From contig PAMZ01000022.1 in the NCBI GenBank assembly GCA_002707495.1, positions 332,156-396,155 of the forward strand: a stretch of 64,000 nucleotides of DNA, in the 5' to 3' direction. The notes under the pieces are model-generated. The model was not told the DNA's origin, made no database searches, and saw nothing but the letters and a program-made list of their open reading frames with translations. A program made the translations under genes and the position numbers. Shown in pieces: positions 34,744 through 43,353 of this stretch. The stretch comes from Halobacteriovoraceae bacterium. Its GTDB lineage: Bacteria; Bdellovibrionota; Bacteriovoracia; Bacteriovoracales; Bacteriovoracaceae. Each line of letters opens with the position of its first letter. Within the stretch, counting starts at the first letter, position 1.

Positions 34744-36143
34744 GAAAAATCTCAATTGATAAGTGGTCTGATTATCCTCTGAAATTCACCTTGAACTTTA
34801 GAAATTTTTTTCTACTTAATAGCAGATTTTTTCATCCGAAGCCTTTATTTATTTTAAGTCTATGGTTATTTGGCCTGGGCTCAATATTTAGTCTCAAACT
34901 ATTAAAAATTTTTTTTCCTCTTTTGGTCCTCTATTTTTATCAACTCATTTTAACCAAGAGAACTCTCAAAAATTTTCGCATTAGAAGAGAAATGCCTGAA
35001 GTATCCAAAGAAGAAAAAACAGAGGATTTTACCTATCGAGTTGAAAATCCAAACCCTTTTGATTATTTTAACTTTTGCCTCTTTGAGAAAAATGAGACGA
35101 GTTCGACCTCAAGAATCTTGAAGTCTTTTCAATTCAAACTCAATGCTCATCAAACAAAAAAAGTTCATCATGAAGTGCAAATGAACAATGGGATGGGTTA
35201 TAAAAAAGTAGGACCGCTTATGGCCGTTTTCACAGATGGTCTAGGAATAAATAGAGTCACTTATTTTGAAGATTCCACAAGGCAACTTAAGATATTTCCC
35301 AAGGTACACCCCACAAGAAAAACGAAACTACGGCCTGACACTAAGAGTATGACTTTTGGAAGTTTTGACTCTCATCAGAAAGGTAATAATGTTAATTTTT
35401 ATTCTACGAGGGAATATGTACAGGGAGACAATACAAACCATATTAATTGGAAACTCTCCTTAAAGTCCTCCAGTATTATTGTGAATCAATTTAAGAGCAA
35501 TGTGAATGCTCAGTTCTACACTGTATTGCTTGATGATGATAGGCTTCACTACGGAGATGGAAGGTATAGCTCCCTAGAATATTGCAAAGACTTGATGCTC
35601 TCTCTTCTCCATTCTCAAGTAAAATCGAATAATCAGATGGGCATATTTAATTCCCAAAAATTTGTTCAAGCTCAAAGTGGCCAGTCTCATTTAAACGCTC
35701 TAGAAATTTATATTTCCACACTTGAAACAGCTAAATTCGAGGAACACAGAAGTTATTCAAGAAAAACTTTAAAAAAAGAAAAAATTGAGAGTTTTTTTCG
35801 AAGATTAAATTTTTTTATTCCCCAAGAGTCTAATGTCTATATTTTTGCAGGTTTTGTGGCAAGCCCGGTTCTTGAAGTTTACCTCCAACAAATAGCACTC
35901 TTAACTCCTCGCTATAATCATGTTCACCTGGTGTTGACTCATGGACTCTCACATCTCAGGAAAAACTTATCCCAAGAGGATCTTATCTGGATTAATAAAA
36001 TGGAAGCTGAAGCGGCGAAAATGACACCAGAGATAAATTCTCTTTGCAAAAAGAATAATATCCATTTATCCCTGGTAGAAATCAACTCCCAATTTACCTA
36101 TCAGCATCAGATCAAAGAAGGATTTCAAAGTGCGAAGCTTTAA
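34740..36143 (+). CDS. DUF58 domain protein
   Basis: 467-aa protein that usually partners MoxR ATPases. Two adjacent membrane helices near residues 38-75, then a soluble domain. The DUF58 core is visible as REYVQGDNTNHINWKLSLKSSSIIVNQFKSN, with a vWA-like strand TVLLDDDRLHYGDGRYSSLEYCKDLM after it. It starts 4 bp inside the MoxR gene and its end overlaps the next gene by 14 bp, so the three are translated together. Exact process unknown. Confidence 0.85.
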   Translation: MRKISIDKWSDYPLKFTLNFRNFFLLNSRFFHPKPLFILSLWLFGLGSIFSLKLLKIFFPLLVLYFYQLILTKRTLKNFRIRREMPEVSKEEKTEDFTYRVENPNPFDYFNFCLFEKNETSSTSRILKSFQFKLNAHQTKKVHHEVQMNNGMGYKKVGPLMAVFTDGLGINRVTYFEDSTRQLKIFPKVHPTRKTKLRPDTKSMTFGSFDSHQKGNNVNFYSTREYVQGDNTNHINWKLSLKSSSIIVNQFKSNVNAQFYTVLLDDDRLHYGDGRYSSLEYCKDLMLSLLHSQVKSNNQMGIFNSQKFVQAQSGQSHLNALEIYISTLETAKFEEHRSYSRKTLKKEKIESFFRRLNFFIPQESNVYIFAGFVASPVLEVYLQQIALLTPRYNHVHLVLTHGLSHLRKNLSQEDLIWINKMEAEAAKMTPEINSLCKKNNIHLSLVEINSQFTYQHQIKEGFQSAKL

Positions 36144-38178
36144 TCTCCTTATCCTCACATATAGCCTTTTTGTCGCTATTGCACTGGCTAGTCCCTACTC
36201 TTGGGAGAATAATGATTTCATTTTCATGGCAATCTACAATTCCGTATTTATAAGTTTAGTTATTGCTTATCAATGGAAAAAAAGTTCCAAAGACTTTCAT
36301 AAGGTCTATCAAATAGATTCCCATATGAGAGAGCTTAAACATCAAACTCTTTTTTCTGGATTGACAATTGATTATGGGAGTCAAGGCGAAAAAAACCTAC
36401 ATGAGTTTGAGCAAGAGTCGATTCGTTATTCAAACAAACTCAGAGTGGCACTCTCCGCATTTATATGTATGGCTCTCTATATAGGCTCTCTCTATTTTCT
36501 TCGAGATAGAGATATTATGAGTACTCTTATGGCAATTCTTCCGGCTACTTATATCGGAATTTTTCTTTCCTTTAGCTATTGGGGTCTTTATGTATTTGGA
36601 CTCTTCTTTGGACTGCTCTATTTCGGACTTAATGCCCAAATTATCTATCCTTTTGGATATTTTGTCGTTTTAGGAGTTTCTGGTTTATTCCTCATTAATC
36701 TTCAAGTTCTAAATAATTGGTATTGGCAAAATTTAATTGGCCTTAGAAACTCACGCGCACAATTTAAGTTAAATTTAGACCTTAGGAGTCTGGCAATCCC
36801 ATTTATTCTCTTTAGTGCAAGTTTCTTAACAACGGATCTTTTCATTGAAGATGAAAAATCATTTCTCAGTCAAATCGCGAAACTCCCCAGTCCAAATTCT
36901 TCCCGAATAAACACTGAAATGAAGATTGCAAAAAATATTAACCAAAGGCTTGATTCTGAAAGAGAAACTTTTACCAATCCTTCTCAAAAATCTATAGACC
37001 TACAAAAGAAACTGTCTCAGTTAAATACCGATTTAGCTGCACTGGAGAAACTACCTGATATTAATTCACAGCAATTGCAAAAATATATGGAGCTTCTAAG
37101 TCGCAAAGAGCAGGTTACTTCACAGCTAAAAGCTCTTAAAAATAATAGTCAAAAATCCGAATTGTCTCATAATCTCTCGAGTATCCCTTTACCTAAAAAC
37201 ATCTCAAAGCTTCCTTCCCAAGGTATGGCGCAAGTTTTTCAACATCAAAATTTCAAATCTAGTCTAGAGAAGAACTTCCCTCGATTTGTGTCAGAATCAA
37301 AGACTAAAGAAGCACTTTTAAAATTAGACAAGTTGGCAGAAAAAACAAAATCCGAAAATTCCACTCTTGCGATGGAAGCCTACTCTAAACACAGAAAAAA
37401 GATCCTAAAGGAGGCCTCTCAACATCAAGACAATCATCAAAACTTTGAGAGTCAGATGAAACAACATATTATGTCACTCTCTTCTCAAGTCAACAAAGAG
37501 GAACTTAATAAAATTCAAAAAGAAATGAGTTCTCTAAAAAATTATTCGCTGACACCAAAGGAGTACAATGAAAAGAAAAAAGATTTTTTAAATAAGCTAG
37601 AACAAGCTTCAACTAAGAGTTCAAAAGACTCTGCCCCCGTCGAAGAAACTCAAAGTACGATTCGCCAAGAAATAGATTACCTTCACAATAAAGCTTTTGA
37701 TATTAATGAAAGGAAAAACCAGTCAAAATCCTATTTAAAATATCTAAAATTTTTAGCTATTGTTTTTGCCATTTTTTTCATTCTCTATTTATTGAATAAA
37801 TTTCTTAAAAAAGATAAATTGCATGAATTAAAAGAAGAGCTCTCGACGGAGCAAAAAAATAAAATCCACTATCTTTTAAAACGGATTCCTCGTCAGTTTA
37901 AAAATTTTGAAGAAGAAGTTGATATAAAATATAAAATTTTCCACGAAATGGCAGAAGTGATTTTTTTTCCTCCAGAAACGAAGGCACCTCCTGCGATGAT
38001 TTTGGCTAGAGCGAAGGAAATTACCGAGGATGACAAACTTTCAAAACTAGCAAAAAATATTGGCTTATTTTTTAATGCCATTCATTTTGGATCAAAAAAA
38101 GAATTTTCAGCCAAAGAAAAGAAAATCTTTAAAAAATCCTTTCAAGCTGCGGTGGTTAAGATAAAAAAACTTCTATAA
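36130..38178 (+). CDS. Membrane protein with large coiled-coil insert, TgpA-like layout
   Basis: 682-aa membrane protein completing the MoxR-DUF58 operon. The N-terminal half has about seven helices (residues 5-235), then a charged, Gln/Lys/Ser-rich segment (about 245-530) with heptad-like coiled-coil character and no recognisable fold. A single membrane helix (about 541-560) and a C-terminal cytoplasmic helical domain (about 565-682) follow. Typical third genes of such operons are TgpA-like, with a periplasmic transglutaminase between the membrane blocks. Here the Cys-His-Asp core is absent and a coiled coil sits in its place. It starts 14 bp inside the DUF58 gene. Confidence 0.6.
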   Translation: MRSFNLLILTYSLFVAIALASPYSWENNDFIFMAIYNSVFISLVIAYQWKKSSKDFHKVYQIDSHMRELKHQTLFSGLTIDYGSQGEKNLHEFEQESIRYSNKLRVALSAFICMALYIGSLYFLRDRDIMSTLMAILPATYIGIFLSFSYWGLYVFGLFFGLLYFGLNAQIIYPFGYFVVLGVSGLFLINLQVLNNWYWQNLIGLRNSRAQFKLNLDLRSLAIPFILFSASFLTTDLFIEDEKSFLSQIAKLPSPNSSRINTEMKIAKNINQRLDSERETFTNPSQKSIDLQKKLSQLNTDLAALEKLPDINSQQLQKYMELLSRKEQVTSQLKALKNNSQKSELSHNLSSIPLPKNISKLPSQGMAQVFQHQNFKSSLEKNFPRFVSESKTKEALLKLDKLAEKTKSENSTLAMEAYSKHRKKILKEASQHQDNHQNFESQMKQHIMSLSSQVNKEELNKIQKEMSSLKNYSLTPKEYNEKKKDFLNKLEQASTKSSKDSAPVEETQSTIRQEIDYLHNKAFDINERKNQSKSYLKYLKFLAIVFAIFFILYLLNKFLKKDKLHELKEELSTEQKNKIHYLLKRIPRQFKNFEEEVDIKYKIFHEMAEVIFFPPETKAPPAMILARAKEITEDDKLSKLAKNIGLFFNAIHFGSKKEFSAKEKKIFKKSFQAAVVKIKKLL

Positions 38179-38182
38179 GTTA

Positions 38183-38614
38183 TTAAATAAGATCTCTTAC
38201 TTCTGGAATTGCCTCATTATCAGTCAAAATAGCAAAAATGACTTCTTCAAAGCTTTCATAATTAGGCGGCTTAGTAAAATATGCGAGTACACCCAGTGCT
38301 TTACAAATAGATTTCACTCCATCATCAGCGTCTGCCGAAACCACTATAATTTTTTGTTTGGAACTCATAGGATCTTCTTTAATTCTTGCAATTAAGTCGA
38401 CTCCGTCAAAACCTGGCATATTGAGATCTGTAATAATAAGATCAAAAGGTTCATCATCTAGTTGTGCCTGCGCGATCATCTCCCAAGCTTCGATGGAAGT
38501 TTCTGGACAAGTTATATTTTGAAGACCCATCTTCTTTAACATAGTTACAATCATGGCCCGAGAAAAATCCGAATCTTCTACTAGCATAATTTTTGAGTCT
38601 AGTGGGTCTTGCAT
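38183..38614 (-). CDS. CheY-like single-domain response regulator
   Basis: 143-aa receiver-domain protein with no output domain. Acidic pocket LVEDSDFSR (Asp14, approximately), phospho-acceptor Asp in LIITDLNMPGFDG, the Ser of VVSAD as the switch residue and Lys in FTKPP. It probably works by protein-protein contact, as in chemotaxis or cyclic-di-GMP signalling. No kinase gene is adjacent. The ATG follows a weak ribosome site. It converges on the membrane protein of the MoxR operon. Confidence 0.9.
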   Translation of the reverse strand: MQDPLDSKIMLVEDSDFSRAMIVTMLKKMGLQNITCPETSIEAWEMIAQAQLDDEPFDLIITDLNMPGFDGVDLIARIKEDPMSSKQKIIVVSADADDGVKSICKALGVLAYFTKPPNYESFEEVIFAILTDNEAIPEVRDLI

Positions 38615-38655
38615 ACTCTATATATTCTACCTTTCTCCCCCATGACAAACAAACC

Positions 38656-38683
38656 TAAAAAAAAAGCCTCCCAATAGGGAGGC
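38656..38683 (-). terminator. Rho-independent terminator of the 38709-39203 gene
   Basis: GCCTCCC (38666-38672) and GGGAGGC (38677-38683), 7-bp stem, 4-nt loop. On the minus strand it is followed by an A-complement T-run (about 38657-38665). It lies 26 nt past the stop of the Arg-rich protein. Confidence 0.9.
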
Positions 38684-38708
38684 CATTAAACCGATTAAAA
38701 TGTTTATT

Positions 38709-39203
38709 TTATAATCTGCTAATTCCAAATTGTCCTCGACGAACTGGACCACCACGCCCTGTTCTATCGATCTGACAGATTCCTCTTCTTCCTCTTCTAG
38801 ATCTAACCGACTGACATTGATAAAGTGCATTCTCACAAGCACGTGCTTGAACGACTCTCTCATTCATACCAGTAGCAGTTCCTCTAAAGGTTCGAAGCGT
38901 TCTTCTGCCTCTAGGTCCAGTAAGTCTTGCTGTACAACTTCGTTGAACGATTCTTCGTCCTCCTCTATTTCCTCTCTCAACACAATTAAGAACTCTAGCT
39001 CTGTAATAACCTGACCTTCTCATCCTCCTACAGTCTTGTCTTGCTTCGCGACATGCTTCATGTCTACTATATCCAAAACCTGTAAAGGTATCTAGGACAT
39101 GGCCACGGCCGTTTTCTAAATCTACGCGACATCTTGCTGCTTCTGCGTTTGAAGTAGCTGTGAACATCCCCACTAACATTAATACACTTAAAAATAGTTT
39201 CAT
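38709..39203 (-). CDS. Secreted Arg-rich, Cys-containing protein with internal duplication
   Basis: 164-aa exported protein with a signal peptide cleaved near NAEA|AR (about residue 22). The mature chain is strikingly basic, with more than thirty Arg. Two related halves can be lined up: ARCRVDLENGRGHVLDTF...ACREARQDCRRM...LNCVE and RSCTARLTGPRGRRTLRTF...ACENALYQCQS...GICQI. Each has four Cys in matching order, so two disulfides per half are likely. AGGAGGCAAA precedes the ATG. The reverse strand carries a long Ser-rich shadow frame. Function unknown; binding to an anionic surface or nucleic acid is plausible. Confidence 0.72.
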   Translation of the reverse strand: MKLFLSVLMLVGMFTATSNAEAARCRVDLENGRGHVLDTFTGFGYSRHEACREARQDCRRMRRSGYYRARVLNCVERGNRGGRRIVQRSCTARLTGPRGRRTLRTFRGTATGMNERVVQARACENALYQCQSVRSRRGRRGICQIDRTGRGGPVRRGQFGISRL

Positions 39204-39334
39204 TTTGCCTCCTATCGTGTCTTCAATGACTGTGATTAATAATTATGAGATCGCAATTTTGATGCCATAAAAAGAAATAAATTATTGGCTACTTGATGCG
39301 TCGCGAGGTGCGTAAAATCAGGAGCAAATAGTCC

Positions 39335-39913
39335 CTAGAGTCGGATTTCTCGTTCAAAGTAAAAAATCATAAAAGACTGTAATACAAGAGCAAGCAAAGA
39401 AATAATAAGAATGACAACTCGAGTTTCTAAATAGTCACTCCTCTCATCATTCTCATAGGTAAAATTATTCAACAAAAGAAAGTATTCATTTGGTAAAGTC
39501 TCTGAGGCTAAAACTAGATAATCATCGCCAATTTCAAACAATGATGATTTTTGCCTCTCAGTTTCATTTAGAAACGTGAGCACTTGGTCATTTAAGTTTC
39601 CAGAAATAGCTGTTCCATCTTCATCTATTAACGCACTACTCGATACTAATTTTTTTTGAGTTGATTTAAAAAGCGATATCACCGAATTTAGCGCAATTAA
39701 GTTCTCATCAGTTGGCGATTTTTTATAAATTTGCAAAGACTTTAGAATTCTGGGCACTAAAAGCTGTTGGCGAGAGATTTCGAAAACTACTGAACCGTAG
39801 CTATTTTCCGATTGTTTAAATTGTATCAAGTTAAGAAGCTGAAACCCTACAAAAATGATGAGTAATAAAGTGAAAAATCTTAAGAGTTGTACAGGTTTTA
39901 TAAACATATTCAT
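39335..39913 (-). CDS. Membrane sensor-like protein without output domain
   Basis: 192-aa protein with an N-terminal membrane helix (about 10-30) and a C-terminal helix (about 165-185), which bracket an extracytoplasmic four-helix-bundle-like region of about 130 residues. The chain stops six residues after the second helix (EREIRL), so no kinase, cyclase or methyl-accepting domain follows. It could be an orphan sensor that partners with another protein, for example the CheY-like protein 0.7 kb away. That link is inference. Confidence 0.6.
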   Translation of the reverse strand: MNMFIKPVQLLRFFTLLLIIFVGFQLLNLIQFKQSENSYGSVVFEISRQQLLVPRILKSLQIYKKSPTDENLIALNSVISLFKSTQKKLVSSSALIDEDGTAISGNLNDQVLTFLNETERQKSSLFEIGDDYLVLASETLPNEYFLLLNNFTYENDERSDYLETRVVILIISLLALVLQSFMIFYFEREIRL

Positions 39914-39943
39914 GATCCTTAATATCCAGTATAATATAGATTC

Positions 39944-40411
39944 ATGAAAAAGCCTAAAGCCATTGATGTCTCAAAAATCGACCTAGATAAAATGAAGGAT
40001 AAAACTGCTGATCTTCCAGGCTTATTGGAGTATGCCCATTCTCTTGGTGGATTCTCTATCGTTCCTACAGAAGAGGGTGTCATCAAAGGCAACGCTATGC
40101 AAGCTATGAAAGAGCAAACTGAAATGCATATGCAGCAAATCTACGATCAAATGAAACTGCTAGCCGATCAAGCGAGTAAACTTAAAAGAAGGGCCGAGAT
40201 TTCTTTTGAAATATATGAAGCAGAAATGCGCTTCAAGCCAGACGTGGGAAAGACCTATCACCTCTATCAAAAAGACGAGAGAAAAATTCTCTCAATGGTT
40301 GGCCCAGAAGAATGGGGTAAATCCATCCCATTCGATCGATTCGTCGCCACTGTAAAACTTCTGGCGGATCACACGTGGGAGATCATAATTGAACCCAGTG
40401 AGAACACTTAA
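39944..40411 (+). CDS. DUF2452 protein
   Basis: 155-aa cytoplasmic protein matching DUF2452 throughout: LPGLLEYAHSLGGFSIVPTE, MKEQTEMHMQQIYDQMKLL, RRAEISFEIYEAEMRFKPDVG, YHLYQKDERKILSMVGPEEW, and LLADHTWEI. The middle is a long amphipathic helix and likely coiled coil. Family function unknown. Divergent from the sensor-like protein at 39335 with 30 bp between starts. No clear ribosome site, so leaderless or weakly initiated translation is possible. Confidence 0.85.
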   Translation: MKKPKAIDVSKIDLDKMKDKTADLPGLLEYAHSLGGFSIVPTEEGVIKGNAMQAMKEQTEMHMQQIYDQMKLLADQASKLKRRAEISFEIYEAEMRFKPDVGKTYHLYQKDERKILSMVGPEEWGKSIPFDRFVATVKLLADHTWEIIIEPSENT

Positions 40412-40484
40412 GTATATTTCTCATCTATAATCGGCAATCTGTACCGCGTAGGTTAGGAGTTTTGATTCCTGATAAAATAGATAC

Positions 40485-41039
40485 ATGAAGTATTTTGTTT
40501 TATTTCTATTTCTAATCCCCATGACTCAAGCAGCCGATTTTAAAATTGAACCAGTCTACGGTGTAGAGCGGACTCAAAGACTTCAGCCTGAACCGGCTCG
40601 CTATAAGACAGAAACCTTTGTTGGAGCGAGGGCCTTATACGGAACTCCAGCATTCTCTTTAGAATTTGAAGTCAATACCAGTAGAGATACTGAGGAATTT
40701 CCAGAAGATGATTTAAAAATTACTTATAGTTCTCAAAAAGCTCTCTTAGGATTTCGCTCTTATCCCATCAGAGGTAAATATTTTGGAATGTATTTTAGAG
40801 CAGGTGGAAGAGCAGCTAAGATAACGAGGGAAATTACCGAAGCTGGAGTTGAGAGTAAAGAAGAAGATCCGATAAATTTTGATCCCTACGCTGGGACAGG
40901 CTTAACCTTGGCTTTTGCTAATAATTTTGCCCTCAACGCGGGTGCTACTTTGGTTTATAATCGAAATGCAGAGGATGAAGCTGAAAAATATGACACTCGT
41001 TATACATTTAGCTTCACAATTAGAGCTGGTAGTAGATGA
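40485..41039 (+). CDS. Outer-membrane beta-barrel protein (paralogue 1)
   Basis: 184-aa exported protein; signal peptide to MTQA|AD (about residue 16). Short alternating strands such as ALLGFRSYPI, YFGMYFRAGGRA, NFALNAGATLVYNRN and YTFSFTIRAG suggest an eight-stranded barrel. It has the same opening (AADFKIEPVYGVERTQRLQPEPARYKT) and the same YAGTGL and LVYNRNAE segments as the next gene, so the two arose by tandem duplication. Ends overlap by 4 bp (ATGA), implying translational coupling. Confidence 0.78.
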   Translation: MKYFVLFLFLIPMTQAADFKIEPVYGVERTQRLQPEPARYKTETFVGARALYGTPAFSLEFEVNTSRDTEEFPEDDLKITYSSQKALLGFRSYPIRGKYFGMYFRAGGRAAKITREITEAGVESKEEDPINFDPYAGTGLTLAFANNFALNAGATLVYNRNAEDEAEKYDTRYTFSFTIRAGSR

Positions 41040-41581
41040 TAAGATTAATATTAATAAGTCTCCTTATTACCAGTGCCCAAGCAGCAGATTTAAATATTGA
41101 ACCTGTCTACGGTTTTGAAAGAACGCTGCAAGTAGAACCTAAGCCCTCTCGCTATAGGACTGACGTGATTTTAGGCGTGCGAGCGGTTTATGGAAATGAT
41201 GTTATCGCGGGTGAACTTGAAATCAATCAATCTAATTCTGAAAATGAAGCCAATGGAGTAAAAGTAAAAACTCAAAACCAAAATCTCTTGGCAGGTCTTC
41301 GCTTGATTCCCCTCTCAGGCAGTTTTTACAACTATTATCTGCGTGGTGGTATGCGTGCCAGACAAGGGATAACAGAAGTTATTCAAAATGGAGAAAGCGA
41401 CAAAACAAACTCAGGTGTTCAACTTGACCCATATGCAGGAACTGGTCTTGTGATTAATTTAGCTGGAATTCTCTCTCTTAATGCCTCTGCAACATTAGTT
41501 TTTAACAGAAATGCTGAAGCTGATGAGCAATACGATACACAGTACGCATTAGGCTTTTCATTTGGATTCGGAAACCGCTAG
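41036..41581 (+). CDS. Outer-membrane beta-barrel protein (paralogue 2)
   Basis: 181-aa exported protein; signal peptide to TSAQA|AD (about residue 17). Mature start LNIEPVYGFERTLQVEPKPSRYRT parallels the upstream copy, as do LDPYAGTGLVINLAG and LVFNRNAEADEQYDTQYALGFSFGFG. The C-terminus ends in GFGNR rather than Phe. Its ATG overlaps the upstream stop by 4 bp. The pair probably forms related barrels with different external loops. Function unknown. Confidence 0.78.
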   Translation: MIRLILISLLITSAQAADLNIEPVYGFERTLQVEPKPSRYRTDVILGVRAVYGNDVIAGELEINQSNSENEANGVKVKTQNQNLLAGLRLIPLSGSFYNYYLRGGMRARQGITEVIQNGESDKTNSGVQLDPYAGTGLVINLAGILSLNASATLVFNRNAEADEQYDTQYALGFSFGFGNR

Positions 41582-41599
41582 GTCATCTTGTTGCAATCT

Positions 41600-42019
41600 T
41601 TACCAACTTCCAATATTTTTCATTGATAGCCAAGGCTCTTTCGGCTCAAGTGGATCACCTTTTTGCAACAACTCAATCGAGACATTGTCTGGGGACTTTA
41701 CAAACGCCATATGACCATCTCTGGGTGGACGATTAATTGTTATACCCACATTTTTTAGCTTCTCACAAGTTTCATAGATATTTTCAACTCTGAAAGCGAG
41801 GTGTCCAAAATTTCGACCGAAACTATACTCTTCTTCTTGATCCCAATTATAGGTTAGCTCTATTTCTGCATCTGAGTTATCACTTTGGAGAAATACTAAG
41901 GTAAATCGCGCTGCCTCAACCTCTTTTCGTCTTACTTCTTTAAGTCCTAAATGAGTACAAAAAAACTCTAGAGCTCGCTCTAAATCTTTAACTCTAATCA
42001 TAGTATGCAAAAACTCCAT
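41600..42019 (-). CDS. VOC/glyoxalase I-like enzyme
   Basis: 139-aa enzyme of the vicinal-oxygen-chelate fold, close in size to lactoylglutathione lyase (GloA). Metal-ligand positions typical of glyoxalase I are present in order: His5 in FLHTMIRV, a Glu in EIELTYNW, His in FGHLAFRV, and Glu in VSIELLQK. Likely isomerises the methylglyoxal-glutathione hemithioacetal, although the specific thiol is unknown in this lineage. GAGGAG precedes the ATG. The thiolase gene is divergent, 71 bp away. Confidence 0.85.
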   Translation of the reverse strand: MEFLHTMIRVKDLERALEFFCTHLGLKEVRRKEVEAARFTLVFLQSDNSDAEIELTYNWDQEEEYSFGRNFGHLAFRVENIYETCEKLKNVGITINRPPRDGHMAFVKSPDNVSIELLQKGDPLEPKEPWLSMKNIGSW

Positions 42020-42090
42020 ATATTCTCCTCGTGTGTAAAGATCTCATTTAGGTTATAATTCAAATAGTATTTTAATCAATAGGAGAAAAA

Positions 42091-43353
42091 ATGAAAGTCT
42101 GCATAATAAAAGGTAAACGTATTCCCTTCATGCGATCGAGCACCAAATATATGGGTATTCCCCTAAAAGACCTTATGAAGCCTGCCATGGATGCTCTGGT
42201 AAATGAGTTAGCTCTAGAAGATAAAGAGATTGGCGAAGTTGTTTTAGGAGCTGTCAATAAACATGCCTATGACTTTGCTTTAGCGAGAGAAGTTGTGATG
42301 AATTCAAAACTCTCTCCTAAGACTCCTGCCACAGATATTCAAAAGGCCTGTGGAACCTCTTTAGAAGCGGCAGTCATTATAGGAAATAAAATCGCCCAGG
42401 GACAAATTGAATGCGGAATTGCAGGTGGTATCGATACCAACTCAGATGTACCCGTAGAGTTTAAAAAGTCTTTTTCAGATAGGCTCCTAAGACTTGCAGC
42501 CGCAAGAAGTCTTCCCGATAGGTTAAAAGCTCTCAAAGGGTTTAATCCTAAAGAGCTGCTTCCAAAACTTCCTGCCATCAAAGAACCTCGAACCGGTAAA
42601 AGCATGGGTGAGAGTTGCGAAGATATGGCAAAAACCTGGAGTATTTCACGAGAAAGACAAGATGAGCTAGCATTCAAATCACAGCAAAATGCTGCCAATG
42701 CATTTAAAGAAGGTTGGCATGATGATCTTGTTGTTGAATTTAAAGGCGCAAGAAAAGATGGAACGATAAGAGAAACTTCTCTTGAAAAATTAGCCAAGCT
42801 AAAACCTGCCTTTGATAAGTCTTCTGGAAAGGGAACACTGACTGCTGGAAATTCTTCCCCTTTAACAGATGGTGCAAGCTGTGTATTTTTATGTAGCGAA
42901 GAGTATGCCCAAAACAACAATCTTGAGGTGATGGCCTATCTTACTTTTGCTCAATCTGCTGCAGTTAATTATGTAGATGAAGAAGGACTTTTGATGGCTC
43001 CAGCCTATGCTGTACCAAAACTTCTCAAGCAAGCTGGAATTACACTACAAGATTTTGATTTTTATGAAATTCACGAGGCCTTTGCCGCTCAAGTTCTTTG
43101 CACACTCGATGCTTGGAAATCAGAAGAGTTTTGTCGAGAAAAACTAGGACTTGATGCTCCCCTCGGCGAAATTGATATGAATAAGCTTAATATAAAGGGT
43201 GGCTCTCTTGCCTTGGGACATCCTTTTGCAGCTACTGGATCTCGAATCATTGCTGGTCTAGCTAAACTCCTTCAAGAAAAAGGAAGTGGTCGTGGACTCA
43301 TCTCGATTTGTACAGCGGGAGGAATGGGAGTCACAGCAATCATAGAAAGATGA
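42091..43353 (+). CDS. Acetyl-CoA acyltransferase (thiolase)
   Basis: 420-aa thiolase catalysing reversible cleavage of 3-ketoacyl-CoA or condensation of acetyl-CoA, probably for fatty-acid beta-oxidation (FadI/FadA-like). Nucleophile Cys87 is in DIQKACGTSLEAA. The His of YEIHEAFAAQ, the glycine loop GGSLALGHPFAATG and the second Cys in ISICTAGGMG are all present. About 30 residues longer than the typical 390. AGGAG before the ATG. Its stop overlaps the ATG of the EEP phosphodiesterase by 4 bp, so a three-gene operon with that and the phospholipase-D-like gene is likely. Confidence 0.92.
   Translation: MKVCIIKGKRIPFMRSSTKYMGIPLKDLMKPAMDALVNELALEDKEIGEVVLGAVNKHAYDFALAREVVMNSKLSPKTPATDIQKACGTSLEAAVIIGNKIAQGQIECGIAGGIDTNSDVPVEFKKSFSDRLLRLAAARSLPDRLKALKGFNPKELLPKLPAIKEPRTGKSMGESCEDMAKTWSISRERQDELAFKSQQNAANAFKEGWHDDLVVEFKGARKDGTIRETSLEKLAKLKPAFDKSSGKGTLTAGNSSPLTDGASCVFLCSEEYAQNNNLEVMAYLTFAQSAAVNYVDEEGLLMAPAYAVPKLLKQAGITLQDFDFYEIHEAFAAQVLCTLDAWKSEEFCREKLGLDAPLGEIDMNKLNIKGGSLALGHPFAATGSRIIAGLAKLLQEKGSGRGLISICTAGGMGVTAIIER

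Noticed and set aside
38730..39014. Plus-strand Ser-rich ORF of 94 aa
   Set aside because: It is the antisense of the Arg-rich secreted protein; Arg codons read backwards give Ser.
42339..42920. Minus-strand ORF of 193 aa
   Set aside because: It is antisense to the thiolase, whose catalytic motifs are intact.
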